A stretch of 64,000 bases of DNA from Serilophus lunatus (Eukaryota > Chordata > Aves > Passeriformes > Eurylaimidae). The notes below the pieces were generated by a model that saw only the letters and a program-made list of their open reading frames with translations, was not told where the DNA came from and made no database searches. Below are positions 1 to 13,332 of this stretch, in pieces. Numbering within the stretch: the first letter of the stretch is position 1; each line of letters begins with the position of its first letter. Both the position numbers and the translations under genes were made by a program. The stretch spans positions 1,041,439-1,105,438 of the forward strand of contig VXBA01001332.1 of NCBI GenBank assembly GCA_013399895.1. The letters are read 5' to 3'.

Positions 1-3000
1 TGCATTGGAACTACTTGTAAAAGTCAGGTTAAGTGAAATGTTCATGGCAGATGCCAATCCTGACAGCATTTTGAAATATCAGGAGAGACAAAAGGATAAC
101 ACAATTATCATGTTTTATACACTCAGTAACATTAGGTGACCTTCTGTTAGAAGTAATTCAAATTCTTGGTAGTGAAATGCTCACAGGACCTATTGAATTA
201 AAATCATAAAACATGAGTCACTCAGACTTTTAGCAATTATGGTTTCTTTCTCTAAATGTATGAATTAAAATTCCAGCTTCATGGTGCTCAGTGGAAATTT
301 TGCACTACCGAGGTCTAGTTTATACACTCTTAAAAGGAAATGAAAGACAGAATGAATTCTTCCTTCCTGTCCACTGCCCCTGAACTACAGCTGCTGCATT
401 TGAGGAAGAAGAGAAGGAAAGGCGTATGGCATACAAACTGCCTAAATGCAGCTCCTTAGAAGGCAAACATTACTGGATTGGACCAATCAAAAGGTTTCAG
501 TATCACAAGGTTTGTAACCCCAAAGTGAGAACAAGAATACACATTGCTAAACACTCCCTGATCTCCTACCGTCTCTTTCATGTGCTTAGGAACACTGTAC
601 TCTAACCTCTGGCATTTTAGCAATGCTTCTCCACAGGACCTTTCAAGAAATAAGCAGAAGTCACATGCACTACCACTGAGATAATAGCACTTGATTTACT
701 CCCATGTTTCAATTGTTCTCTGAATCATAGGTATCACTCATCATATCAAGCAGGTCTCAGAAACCAGTACAGCTTAATCAGACAGTCTAAATGGTACTTC
801 AGTTTTGTGTTATGCTGTCCTATGGATGCCCTGGCCCTGAAAAAGCCCCTATTTGGCACCATACACAGGCCCCCTGGGCTAGATCTTTCCTTCAAGAGCC
901 CTGATGGCCCAGGTAGCCTTGGCCTTGGTAGGAGGTCTGAGCTGTCTGAGTATTCTAGCAGCAGGTGGTTTAATGCTTTCAGAAAGATTTACCATATAAA
1001 AGTGGAGAGAAAAAAGAAACCTCACCCAGAACAATGACAACAAATAACCCCTCAACCCATCCATGATCAGAAAAATCCTCAAACTTCAAACTTTTTTGTG
1101 CTTGGTAGACAACTGCTGGCACAGGCCAGTCTCTGCTCTGTTGCTGCCTTCCCTAAGACCCCCTCTGCCAGCCACTGTGATTTACAGGTCAGAGGGCTGG
1201 GATGTTCTCTCTGACCTGATACTGCTGCTGGTGTGCTGTGATGGAAACACACAGTAAGTTGGTAAGATTTTATGGCTGAACAGTGACAAATAAAGCACAT
1301 GGAAGAGCTCCTCAGCTGGGGGAAAAAACAAAACTCCAGTGTTTTACACAATTCCAATCTCACTCTAGCACAATAATGGCCTTTAATCAGTTTTTCAAAA
1401 CAGATGGCTTAATGTAAAACTAGGGTCCATCAAGAGAAAAGAGCTGCTCTGGAAACAATGACCAATTTTCCTAATCAATATTCTAGATTTTCTATCAGCT
1501 CTCAAAAAGAATCAGTATTACATTTCTCTGTTCTTTATAACCCCTCAAGTAACCTGAGATATAATTCCCCAAAATGTTAGAATTAAGTAGCAACAGAGTT
1601 GTGCCTACAGACTGTAGTCCAGCATCCCTCAGATTTACAATATGTATTTTTAATGATTTTGGTAATCACTGTTTTATTGCTTATTCTAATATCTATACAT
1701 ATACATAATCATGGCAGTGGTAAATAACAGTAAAAACAGTATTACATTAATACATGTCCTCATCCCCTGTTTTTAAGGATGATTGAATTAATGGTTGGAG
1801 GAAGTTTCTGTAAAGGAAATAGGAAATATGAGGAATAAATTCTGCCATAACCTCTTTGACTCTAAATTTAATACACAGATGTAAACACACCTGGTTTCTG
1901 CTGGGAATGAAATCATGACCATCCCACAAAGAGGCACAGGGCCAGGTTCAATAAAGGTCTGCACTGCCTACAATTCAGGCATTGCAAAGTCTGTACTTAA
2001 GGAAGTTGGTCCCCAAGTGAAATCCAAAACCATAAAAGACTTCTAGGCCGTTTACACATTTAGTAAAGTACCTAAATCTCCCCACACTGGTGCTAGCTAG
2101 AACTATCCAGTATGAAATGCTGAGCACAGACATACCTCTGGATTCTAGACGATGATATCAGGATTATTTCCCATTTTTCCCCAAGAACTGTCAAATGCTC
2201 CTTGCCCTCCTGGCAGGGCTTGTCAGTAAGGACTTGCTGCTTTCACTTGAGTATGTTAAACTCAAAGACATCCCTGCTGGTTGTTCCCCTTTTAAATATT
2301 GCATTGCTTGTTGCATGGTGACCTAGATTCAACAAGATAGAAGCAGAATTGTTTTGGATGCCAAAAGTGCCTTAAAAGAATGCCCTACTTGGACCCAAAT
2401 AGCTTTTAACTCTACATCAGGACTCTCCCATGAGAGAAAACAGTGTGAATTTAAATGTCTCCAGCCTGAGGGCAACAGTGAACTGTACTGCTCAGCTTCC
2501 TGGGCAACCCATTTTAGCTACTACCAGATGATACTTAAAAGAAAGCTACTGCTTTCTCTTCCACTTAAAGAAGATATAACTGCTTTGGGTGAGACATGTT
2601 TCTTTTAGTGGCTCCGTTGAACTCAGAACCTCTTGTTAAATCAGATCTTTCACTACAAAGAAGATGGGGTTAAGCAGAAGATAGATATTTGGTCTGAGGT
2701 AGTTTTGGGCATATGAACACGGGTAGTTGCTCATTTTCATATCAAATGAGGCACATGGGAAAGGAGGCACAGGGGAAAGCTGTCCACTGTATAGTGATGC
2801 TTTGGCCTCCAGTTTTAGTCATGAACACCCGAAGCCTGAATAAAATCTATGGTTTAAAAACTGTGGAAGAGAGTGGAGTGAGGTGTAGTATTAGTACATT
2901 GGTTTTACCATGTTAATAAAAACTAATATTCAAACAAAATTTCCTCCTCTGCAGCTGTTTGTAGGCTGTGTCTATTGTCCGTATTTTGGTCAGGAGCCTA

Positions 3001-5659
3001 TCCCTTATAACTGTGTCTCTTCATCTCTTTGAATGCTTTGATAAGAGATTTTATTGTTTGTGAAAAAAATTAGCTGCCATTCTACCAGATCAGCTGCTTT
3101 ATTTTATGTTCATCACCAATCATTATTTAACAGCATGTGTGCTTTTAATATGTACAAATGTGAGACCCTTTACATTTTAAAGATTAGGGGTAGACCTATG
3201 CAAACAAAAAAAACCACCCACACTATGTCTACCTACTAGTCAGTCAATAACCATGATAGAACACTGTCTGCTAAGAACACAGAGTAGATGCAGGACCAAC
3301 ATTATTGATCTGATGCATTTTATTGTAGGATTGGGGCTGAAAATATGCTCAGACTTCTGATGACCTGATATGATTATATTATTTGTTGTTGTTTATTAGT
3401 TGTTTCACTGAAATTCCTGGTTTTCAAAACTGAATTGGAAATAATGTTAACAATGGGTCCCTTAGAAACATTTTATTGATGGCACCAGAAAGAGTATGAA
3501 ATATGAAACCATGAACAAAAAAAATGCCAATCATGTATTCAAAAATTATTTAGGATTTTGATCTCTTTATTTCAAGAAGTTGAATACTAAGCACCTTGAT
3601 AACAACAGCCTTCTCAGGTATCAAGTCATATAGCATAAACCAGTATACTACCTTTTAGCAATGTATGTTTTCATCCATTTTTCCATTACAATTACTTTGA
3701 TTCTGCTCTTCCAGATCTACTGAGATCTTGCAATATGATTGGAATATTTGATTTTAAAAAAATATCCTCAAGCAGCTATAAAATTTACAGTTCTTAATGT
3801 TTTATCAGAAATAGTACATGATTTTTGGTATCTTGCAAAGTAATACCACCAACAATGTCAATATAAGCTTTTACAAAATACACAGAAACACCAAGAGCTT
3901 ATGGTTAATAATAAAAAATCTTAAAGAAAGTCAAAGAGAAGTGTCAGGTATAGCAGAACTGCCTTGAATAGATAGAACAGATGTAGGTACTATCTGCAGG
4001 TTTAAAACCAGCTACTCACGACTACGTTATATAGAGAGAACTTTAGTGAATTATACACCTCAAATTCAGTATTGTAAATGTTTTCATTCCAATTGTTTCA
4101 ATTATATCTCGTTATGGCCCGTGACCAAGGCCATCTTTTTATTAGGAACCTGAGAGAGAGATGAAAATACTTGTTCTAATGGTCAGCTTTGCCAGTCTTT
4201 AAAATACTGCATTTAGTGAAACAGCCTAGAAGATGTTGCATGCTCATGGATTTCAAAAAGGGTGAAAAGCCTCTTGCAATCTCTCCAGCCTCTCATCAGT
4301 CTGCATTTCCTCATCTTTGCTAAGGGTAATAATGTCTAACAGTCTGTGGGGCAGAGCTCAGACAGAATGGTTGGCTGTTAAAAGTTTTATTGACCAGCTG
4401 AGCAACTTCAATATGGACATCAGTAAGACAGTGTCTAAGGAATCCCTATAGTGAAAGATGTAGCCAAGTCACTTTTAGGGATATTCACGAGGGTACTTTG
4501 GGCATAGGCATATCTATATTATGAACTCCATGGTGTCTGATAAAAGGACATAGCGCTTAATTTGCAATGGAATATGTCCTGTGTTTTAAAACTCAGCAGT
4601 CTATGGTTGCCATAGTTACTAAACATACCATAAACATTGTTTGTTATTTGCAATATGTCACCCTTTAAGAGAAACGGAGCAATATATGTAGCATAGCTAC
4701 ACAGAAGACCTACGCAATGTTTGCAGTTGGAATCGATAATTAGCGTTGGCAACTTGTGCTGCCAACTTGCCTTTCCAGATGAGAGGATGGTGTTTCGTGC
4801 TGTGGAAGCAGCGCTCAAGCACTTAAGGGGGAAAGAGACAAGCAGGCCCATATGTGACAAATGATACCATGACATCAAGTAAATAGGGAGTGTTCAAAAA
4901 AAATGTCAAAAACAAAGCAGTTTGTTTGTGAGATTATCAAATTGGTACAAAGCACTCTAATGTTCCCTGTTCTTACTGAAATACTGGATATCTCTGTATT
5001 CCTGCACATTAGTTGGTACTCAGCCTACAAAATGAAAATGACTTGGCATCCTGATTGAACAGATGAGTAATTCTATTCTCCACTCTTAAAGAATTCAACT
5101 GAAGGCTGTTATATCAGTGTGGTAAACGTGAAAGACACATTCACAACTGAGGACTGCACACAGATTGCAGCCAGCATTCTAAGCTTACAGCCATCATAAT
5201 GTGAATGCTTCATTTTATAGTACCTAGAAATGGATTTGTCATGGTTCTTTCCCATTCTTTCACAACACTAATTCACGTGTCTCTCCACTAGTCAAAGTCT
5301 ACATAATTCTTGACTAGTCCTAGCACTGTATATTTTTCCATGTTGATGATCATGCAAACTGAGGTGGTCAGCCTTTGAAATGATTTTGCTTGATAATACA
5401 AGCCACAATTGCACTAAGTCTTTTAAGTTGTTGGAAACCAGAGGAATTCACTGAGCTGGCAGATAGGAGGAAGACAAAATGTCTGTTCCTTTGCAAGCAA
5501 GAGTTGAAATCAGTGCATCAATAGATTAAAAACTCGAACTTTAGTCAAACTTCCTGTGCAATACTACGACCTGTTCCTATTCACTTCTTTACTGATACAA
5601 TGGATAAGACATACGTTTACTCCTTACTTATTTTCATAAGGCGTGCTGTGATTACAAGG
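1..5659. other. AT-rich unique sequence, no gene seen
   Basis: No exon chain or recognisable protein domain is visible on either strand. The open frames are short and match no family I know. Two modestly GC-richer patches lie at about 815-960 and 1110-1240; I could not assign either to a repeat family. A CpG-rich patch at 4487-4812 is listed separately. The rest is typical CpG-poor, AT-rich vertebrate noncoding DNA. Old repeats too diverged to recognise by eye may be present. Confidence 0.6.
4487..4878. other. CpG-rich patch with a 119-codon open frame, unclassified
   Basis: CpG dinucleotides occur near 4487, 4553, 4675, 4713, 4734, 4744, 4796 and 4812, much denser than in the surrounding CpG-poor sequence. 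The patch carries a minus-strand open frame of 119 codons (4519-4878) with no domain, signal peptide or motif I recognise. A short stem (4745-4750 pairing with 4761-4766) lies inside it. Possible readings are a younger unrecognised repeat, a retrocopy fragment, or a conserved regulatory element. I do not call it a gene: there is no splice context, and an open frame of this length can arise by chance. Confidence 0.35.
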
Positions 5660-5904
5660 AGCAATAATTTTCAACTAAAACAGGGTAGATTCGGACTAGA
5701 TATAAAGAAATTGTTTACAATGAGGATGATAAAACACAGGTTGCCCAGAGAGATAGTAGATGCCCCATCCTGGAAACATTCAAGGTCAGGTTGGATGGGA
5801 CTCTGAGCAACTTGATCTAGCAGAGAATGTCCCTGCTTTTTGCAGGGGGAATAGGGTAGATGACATTTAAAAGTCTCTTCCAACCAAAACCATTCTATGA
5901 TTCT
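5660..5904 (+). mobile_element. CR1 LINE, 5'-truncated 3' end
   Basis: This is the 3' tail of a chicken-repeat-1 (CR1) non-LTR retrotransposon in plus orientation. It begins in the last part of ORF2, the reverse-transcriptase polyprotein frame. The decayed frame from 5600 to 5806 still resembles the conserved C-terminus (motif like LPREIVDAPSW). It runs through the noncoding tail, with a diverged 'ttccaac' block near 5880, and ends at 5904 with the CR1-type terminus 'cattctatgattct'. CR1 copies are normally 5'-truncated like this one. The many substitutions suggest an old, inactive insertion. Confidence 0.88.
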
Positions 5905-8182
5905 GGACATTTTTTGGAAGTATATTTTAATTGAAAGAGAACTTATAACTACTCAGATATACTGTTCACCTTTGGCCTTGTGGAAGCATGTGAAAAAAGC
6001 ACTTTGGGCAATGCTGCCATATTTCAGCCTCTCCCAGCAAAGACAGTCTGCACCAGGGTCACAAGCCAACGCGCCCACAGCACCACTCTGATGGGAAGGC
6101 TGCTTTTCAGTACAACTCCCACCTGTCTCTGAAGAGCATGATACCCAGGTGAAATGTAGCCAGAGAATGAACTCCTCCTTGGATTCTTGAAATAATTAAA
6201 AAAGTAGAACAAACCTGTGCAACCTCTGAATTCAAACGAAATAGATTCGCCTTCAGCACTGAAGACTCTAGTAAAGATGATGTTATTGTGATGCATTTGT
6301 GCTATGATTCCACAAAAAATGTATGGAGTATAAATATTGTCAAGTCTCATTTTCCACTCTGTTAATGCTGATGCCTTCATGCTGCAGGAAAGACAATGAC
6401 TTTTCTCACTGGGCCCTTTGATAGACGTTACCTCCTTCCATGTTCTGCCTGATTACTTCAGCTGAGCATGTGACAGGCTTAAGCTATACTTACATATCAT
6501 ATCCAAAACAAGTTGCAAATATCCCTGCTCCTTCTACAGCCCAACCTTGAATAAATATATGCATTATGTGAAGGGCTTTGCAACATTATCTAGAACAACT
6601 TGTTTCTTTAACATACTTTCTAATCACTGTTAAAACTGTGTTCTCCCCATAAGAACAGCTTTGTCTAACCCTTCTCAAGTAGAGGCAGAAACATACATAG
6701 ACCTGACATCTCCTCAGAACTCAACCTGTAACAGAAGAAAATACAGAGAAGCAAGGCTTATACTGACAGGATGCATCTAGGCCAGTATTTCCTGTCAAAG
6801 GTCAGTCATTTGGTGCATCAATGCCAGCGCTTCCTATGTGGCATCAGACCCATCCATTAAGACCAGAAAACAGGAATTTTTCTCTTCTGGGGGAGCTTAC
6901 TGCTGAAATTCTTTTGATGGGAGAAAACCAGACAAAAACCTCTGTTTTTTTCTTTCCAAAATTCTTTTTAGGTAGAACTTTCTAAATGTATGAATGGGGG
7001 CTATACTGAATTGTTCTGTCCTAACACACAGTGAAAAACAGAATTTAGTGAATCACTTTCAAAAGCACATCTTGTGTTCCATTTTTACTCACGCATTTCT
7101 CTGTTTTTGTTTGCTTCATACCTTCCTGTGGCTAGAATCATTTCTTTGAGCTAAGGAGAGTCCCTTATAACCTAAGGATTGTGTATGTACAACAGGGCTT
7201 CTGATGGAGCTGTCTTGATACTACTGCTACACAAAGACACCAAAACGAGCACAGCGTATTTGTAAAGGTCATTACTGTCACTCCAATGCTGATCTGGGCA
7301 TTTCTCATTTCAGAGGGTGGATTTTGACTGTATGGCAAACAAAATACAGAAAAAGAGAGAAATCCCTAAGAAGGTCTGACACATTTCAAACGGAAAAAAC
7401 CCCACCTTTTTTCTAGATAGCAGTGAACTCTTCTATTTCTACCTAATTTTTACATCATTAATTTTACTAGACCAATTAAACACAGACAATAAAACATTCA
7501 ACAAATTCTTTTACTATGCCAAATTAGTATTTGACCAGCCCTACTCATAAGTAAATACTTTTCTTTTAAACAGGGAAAAAACCCCAGAGCAATGATACAT
7601 AACTTGTAATTGCAAGGTAACTGTTGTATCTGTTATTTTTGACTATGTATTCTTATTAAGTACAGACTAGACCAATTCAATCCTGGCACAGATGAAGTTA
7701 AATAATTATTTGTGTTAAAGATTAGAGTTTCAAAGCTGAAATCCAGAGTTGTCAACACATGCTTCAGTTCCCTGGCATTTGAAATATATTATTGGCTTTG
7801 AATATTTCGAGCGCCATGTTTCAAAGAAACGCAAACGTAGCATCTCATAAAGAGTCACTATATTACTATGGAACAGAAAAAGGATATTGACTGGTGTCTA
7901 GGCCAAACTGCAATATGGATGCTATCTGCTCTTCTTGTAAAAATATCCCAGAGATTTCATGTGGAAAATCTTACTTTCCAAGTTAAATTGCTAGGGATAG
8001 ATCATGCCTGAAGCAGTTTTCTGACATGTCTACCTTCAGACAGATTTCAATTATGAAATAAAGATCACTTGGGTCCAGATTATCTTCCATAAACTTTGGA
8101 ACTCAAAAGGAACTTTTCGATTAGGTATGAGAAATTAAAGAGCAACCAGTGCAACCTCTGAAGTGCAACATATTTCTTTTGG

Positions 8183-8216
8183 TTTTTATTTTTGTTTTGT
8201 TTTGTTTTGTTTTTTT
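8183..8216. repeat. (TTTTG)n low-complexity tract
   Basis: A run of T with G at five-base intervals, grading into a plain T run. This is a simple repeat with no associated element that I can recognise. Confidence 0.8.
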
Positions 8217-8370
8217 CACTGTATTTGAAGTGCAAATAACCAAAATTAATAATGATAATAATCAAAACTGGTAGCAACCAGCAATACAATTTTGATAAAA
8301 GTTCCAATCAAGAGTTTGGTCAAGTGCAATGCTTTCAAGATAATCATGCACATTTTTGAAATTATTACTT

Positions 8371-8401
8371 TTTTCCTTTTTTTTTTTAAAAAAAAAAAAA
8401 A
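8371..8401. repeat. T-run/A-run palindromic homopolymer junction
   Basis: A T-rich run is followed without a spacer by about 14 A residues, forming a self-complementary tract. Its length is likely to be polymorphic or mis-sequenced. Confidence 0.75.
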
Positions 8402-9647
8402 TTATTTGACTACTGAGACTAAAAGATGTCAAAATCTGTCTTCATTCCTGACAGTGCTGGACTAATTTAACTCTAGATGGACTTTCACTAATTTAAACCA
8501 GTGCCTGACAAGTTTCTTTGCATGCAACATGAAAGGAAGGTGGTTGAAGTGGGAATAGAGTCAATTTCGGTCATTGGTTCCTGAGGAGAGGGAATAATAG
8601 AAACTGAAAGATCAATTAAATTATTTCTTGAATGAGTGTTTAAAAATATTTCACCTCTAGAGAAGAGCAGCTTCAAAAATTGGAGTGGGATATAGTGCTT
8701 TCTATTGCTTGATTATTGGTTAGAATCCCAAGCAGGTCAATAGTGAATTCAAGTCACCTCTATTTAGCACTGTAATACACATGAAATGAGTAGGTAATCT
8801 GAGCAGCTTCTGGAAGACATATCCATTTCAAAAATGCACAAGGCTTAATGAATAAATTGGCATCCTTCTGGTAACAGGACTGAGTAATTGTGGAAACTGA
8901 ACAGCTACTGTATAAATGGCCTAGCTCCATCAGAGTGCATTAAATCACAATATGAGAATAATACAATTTAGATTTTCAAACTTTATTCTCTAATTCTGCC
9001 ATTATGGCACCTTTTCAAAAAAACCTTTAGGGTGCAAATCTCCAAAGAAATTATAAAGGCATCAAAACCTCTAGAAGATCCAATATATGGGCTTTTATTT
9101 TGTATGTTTGATGGAACATAGACAATATCTCACTTCCTTAATACATTTTCAGTTACTTGTCTCATAAACTAGAATGCTTCAAAGGCAAGAACTCCTCATA
9201 GAGGGTCTGTTTATCTGCCACAAGTTGCACGTGTCGGTGCATTACAATGAAGAAACAAAGCTCTTTCTCATGCCAGAATCCAACATCAGTCATTTGAAAT
9301 AGGGTTATGTCCCCTGGCATTTATTAATTACATTGAAATTACCCTCGACTATTTGAGCACACTGCAATGGCTGTTTCTTATGACACTCAGATAATTGAAG
9401 CTGCACTGTCTTTTAGATTGGAAAGATTGGATTTTATTTTTTTTAACTACTTAAAAACTTTTTCTCTCTTGTGAAAAAGTTACCTTAGGACATATTATAT
9501 GGTTTCAGGACAGAATTCATCTAAGAATTTGATAAATATGCTGACAGGAAAAGAACAGTGAAATTAGGGAAAGCTGGGCAAAAGCTAGGAAAAATCCTTA
9601 GGAAAACTGTCTTCTCTAGAATGTTAGTGCAGCGCTACAAAAAGTTG

Positions 9648-9815
9648 CCAGGTTAGCTGAGGAATCTCTATCCTTGGAAGCCTTCCAGACTCAAGTAGGC
9701 TAAGTTATAACTGACCTCTTCTAGTGCTGGAGACTGTCTCATTTTCAGGAGGAGTCTCGACCACATGACCTTTTCAATGGTCTCTTCTACTGCTATGATT
9801 GTTTTGATTGGATTG
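9648..9815 (+). mobile_element. Old CR1 LINE 3' fragment
   Basis: The order of motifs follows the CR1 tail: a 'ttgcc..gtt..ctgaggaatctctatccttgga' block, then 'ctagtgctgga', then 'aggagtctcgaccacatgacctt', then 'tggtctcttc'. It ends in a diverged TGATT-type terminal repeat at about 9800-9815. Similarity is clearly weaker than for the copy at 5660-5904, so this insertion is older. Only the last part of ORF2 and the 3' tail remain, and no open frame survives. Confidence 0.7.
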
Positions 9816-9962
9816 GCACAGAGGTTCCAATTCAAGGAATCACCTAAGAGCCAGCAAGAGGACATGAACATTAACCAGATGGACTAAAAGTCTTGCTTAA
9901 GGTGTTCTCATGAAATAGGGCCCCTGTACCCAGACAGTAATGGCTTTGCTACCACCTGTGAA

Positions 9963-9993
9963 TAAAAAAAAATAAAAAAAAATTAAAAAAAAA
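9963..9993. repeat. A-rich low-complexity tract
   Basis: Successive A-runs interrupted by single T residues, followed by an A/C-rich stretch. No element body upstream was recognised, so it is treated as simple sequence. Confidence 0.7.
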
Positions 9994-12078
9994 CCACAAA
10001 ACAAACCAGAAGCATGACAGTGGGAGGCAAAATATTGAAATAGAAGGTCACAATCTGAAAAGTAGATTGAAAAGAGTATTAAAGGTTGTGATGATCAGAG
10101 CAAAGCACCAATTAATTAGGCTGAGGAGTGAAGATGGACAGATGATGGACACAAGACGGGCAATCATCCCTGTACACCCCAAGTAAACTACAAATATTAG
10201 GAGGAGAGCGAGTCATAAGTGCGCATCATGGGATATAAAAGTAAACTCCACCAAAAACAGTTATCCTCACTAGAGGCAAAAGGAAATTCTAGAAAAGTTC
10301 ATACAGTTATGAACTTGAACGTAAAGTTATGCTTGAACTACAACTGTGGACAGCAGCAGAGGCAAGTTCATAGAGGAGAATTTTTTCCACTACTATGACT
10401 ACATTGGTAGCAGTGTCCTACCTTAGTAGTTTAAGATTAATTCAGATGTTTGCACAAAGCTACTGTAAAAACAAACAAACATAAACCAACAAAATGCCTC
10501 CTAATTAACAGAAAAAAACAACAAAGCCTCAGAGAGTTGTAAACGGTAAGTGAACTGAAGATGCCATTTACTTCGTCTGCACATTAAATAAAGCACAAAA
10601 GGACAAAAGAAAAGAAAAAAAAAAGAAAAGAGTGCTGCTTCATTTATGATTAAAATAGTCCAATCTTCTATTTCTATCAGAAAGGCTCTAAGGAGAAAAT
10701 TCTGGTCTGCCACTTTTCTATCCATGGGAGGCTGCCTCCCTTTTGGGAGACAACTTCAGGTGTAAAAGTTTTAGGTCTTTTTTCATTCTCTATTACCCTC
10801 AGCTGTAGAAGTAATACCCAATTTTTGCCTTTCAGGAGCTTTGCTACTAGATTGTTTAGAAGGTTTGTACTTGCTTTTCCTGAGTAAAGCCATTTTTGGC
10901 AACACTCCACCACTAGATTTCAGCCTCCATATGCTGTTGCCCTTTCATTGCAGGGAAAGAGACTTAACTCCAATTTCTGTGTACCAAGTCCAGATTTACA
11001 GCTACACATTTGTAGCTAGGAAGCAAAGCATTGATTCTCTCTCAAAGCTTCTGTGCAGTCCATGCTGGAATCTGTGCAGTGCATTGTTTCCAAGTTCTCG
11101 TCTTTACGTGCCAGTCATAAAGCAACTTTATTCAATTTTTGAGGATGATATACAGAGAATAAAGAACAGAAATTCTCTTGGGATAAAGAGTCATAAAATG
11201 ACTGCTGTTCTCAGGCTTACAAAGAAGACTTGAGCCAGGTGGCTTAAAATATATACATTTTAGTCAGTAGAAAACTGTTCAGTATATACCATTAAGAGTT
11301 ATCAAGTTACCAGGTGTGGCTCCATGAGCATAGACAATGGCATTCTTTTGTTGGACTCTTGTCTCAGTAATCCTCCCATGCTGCTTAGATGCAAGCTCAT
11401 TGGTTTTTGTTCCTCTATTCTACAGGCATAATGCTGCACGTTTGAAAAAAGAAGACAGAAAATCTGCTAAAATAATTCCTGGTCCACTGAAACTACCCAA
11501 GGATCATTTTTGGAGGGAAAAATATAGACATTCTAAGTCCCAAGACTGCTTTGACCCTTGCCGGATTGAAAGCAACATCTGTTTTCCAGGTTTCCAGCTG
11601 TGCTTAGCTAGCCAAAAGTAGCCAATTGCAGACATGTGTGACATTTCCTCATCACATTATGTTGACATCACTGACATGCACCTTATTAGAACAATGAACA
11701 GCAAAACTTCTCAACACCTTTTAAGTCTCAAGCAGCTACATCCCAGGAAATTCAAATATTTTTCAACGGTTTCTTTCTTTTTGTCCCACTCCCTTTGAGG
11801 ATGTTCTGAGCTCCTAAAATGCACTCCTTCACTACTCCCTGTTTGGGAACTGTAGATACAGAGACTGACATTCAATAAAGCTAGCATAAATTAACCCATA
11901 CACATCATGAGAACAAAGGAAGCCTCATATGAATGAGCTTACTGGCAACAATGCAAAATCAATCCACTGCAATTAGATATTGTTTTATTTTTCCTTCGTA
12001 AACAGAGATGATATCCAGTACAACAGGAAGTCAGGAGTACACAAGATGGAATGTTCATTCTGTAGTTGCAGAGAAACT

Positions 12079-12101
12079 ACACACACACACACACACACAC
12101 A
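12079..12101. repeat. (AC)n microsatellite
   Basis: Eleven uninterrupted AC units plus one A. This is a perfect dinucleotide microsatellite of the kind often length-polymorphic within a species. Confidence 0.95.
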
Positions 12102-13312
12102 AGGAGTTCAGGATTTCAAACCTGCCCTTCTGTCAAATTTGAAATTAGATCAGGAAAATAAAGATTGAAATATCAATGCAATAGTTTTGAGGTCCCTAAT
12201 CAAAAGGAATTTTAAGATCAATACACTACTTTGTTTAACAGGCTGCTGAAACAGAGGTGTCTGAATAGAACAAATGTGTAAACAACCACCTTTTCAGAAG
12301 CAGCAATTTGAGAGCCCCATCTGGGACACGAGATACTATAAGGCAAGTCACAGAATGTGCAGTGACAACAACTTAATTCAATAGTGAAAGAAAAATAAAT
12401 GTATGAATACTTTAAAATTGATGACAGATGAGATCCAATTCACCTTACTCTGTCTCTCCACAGCTGCAGCTCTTTAGAAGGTAGGAGGAGGCAGCAGCAT
12501 AGATCCTCAGATATTAAATAATAATGGTGCAGGTATTGCTCCTCCTGGATACTCAGATCCATAACCAAGAATACAATTCTGATTTAGCTTATTCAGGAGT
12601 CAGTAGGATCACTTCAGTTTATGTTGCCTGAAATTCATTGTCAGACACAAAGATCAATTTTGTTCTGCACCAGGAATTGTTCTGCTCTTATTGTGATTTC
12701 TGCCCCTATTTACCCTCTATTTGTGGTGGTAAATCTGGTGGCCATTTTTGGAATTTTAGTTCTATCTGCCTCAACAATCTGGCTCCCCTGGTAACATTAT
12801 CCTGAGCAGCCAATTCCTTACAGTATATGCAAACTGAAAGACACAACAGTTACCTTTATGACTAACTTTCACCCAAGGCCAGACCAAGAAAGGATCTATG
12901 TGCTCTGTGCCTGGAATTTCATACTTCCGTGGTAAACACATTGGCAGAATTTAAAGACTTTCTTTTTCCTTTGCAGTTCAACTAAGGAGAAAATTGCCAA
13001 TACAGGCAACTGATGTCTGCTTATTCGGACCACATGTAATTCACTTTGTTTAATTGTAGCGAGTGATATGGATACTTTTTCAAACCTTCATTGGTACTCG
13101 CACCTAGAAAAATACGTAGAATAGGACTAGATAAAAATCATTCTTGTAACTATATTATATTTAGGTCTAGTTGAGTCAGTCAAAGACAAACAGGCATTTA
13201 AGAATCAGACAAAGAAAGTCTTAGGCAGAGTAAAGTTTCTTCTTAAAGTTTGAGACTGGAATTAAATCAGTGTTCTAAGCACCATTGACATGTATGACAT
13301 CATTAGATTTTT

Positions 13313-13332
13313 TTAATTACTGTAGTAATTAA
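13313..13332. other. AT-rich inverted repeat, 8-bp arms
   Basis: The arm 'ttaattac' (13313-13320) is followed by the loop 'tgta' and the exact reverse complement 'gtaattaa' (13325-13332). It is an AT-rich hairpin of modest stability, probably fortuitous. Confidence 0.6.

Larger units (their letters stand above)
5905..9647. other. AT-rich unique sequence, no gene seen
   Basis: No gene or well-defined repeat is visible. It contains a T/G low-complexity tract near 8183-8216 (repeated TTTTG) and a T-run followed directly by an A-run near 8371-8401. The latter is a self-complementary homopolymer junction and prone to sequencing error. Open frames are short and do not resemble known proteins. Confidence 0.6.

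Noticed and set aside
4860..4915. Possible mariner-type terminal sequence ('gggagtgttcaaaaaaaatg')
   Set aside because: No inverted partner or transposase-like frame was found, and the similarity is limited to a few bases.
10841..11233. 130-codon plus-strand open frame
   Set aside because: No domain, codon bias or splice context is recognisable. A frame of this length is expected by chance in 64 kb read in six frames.
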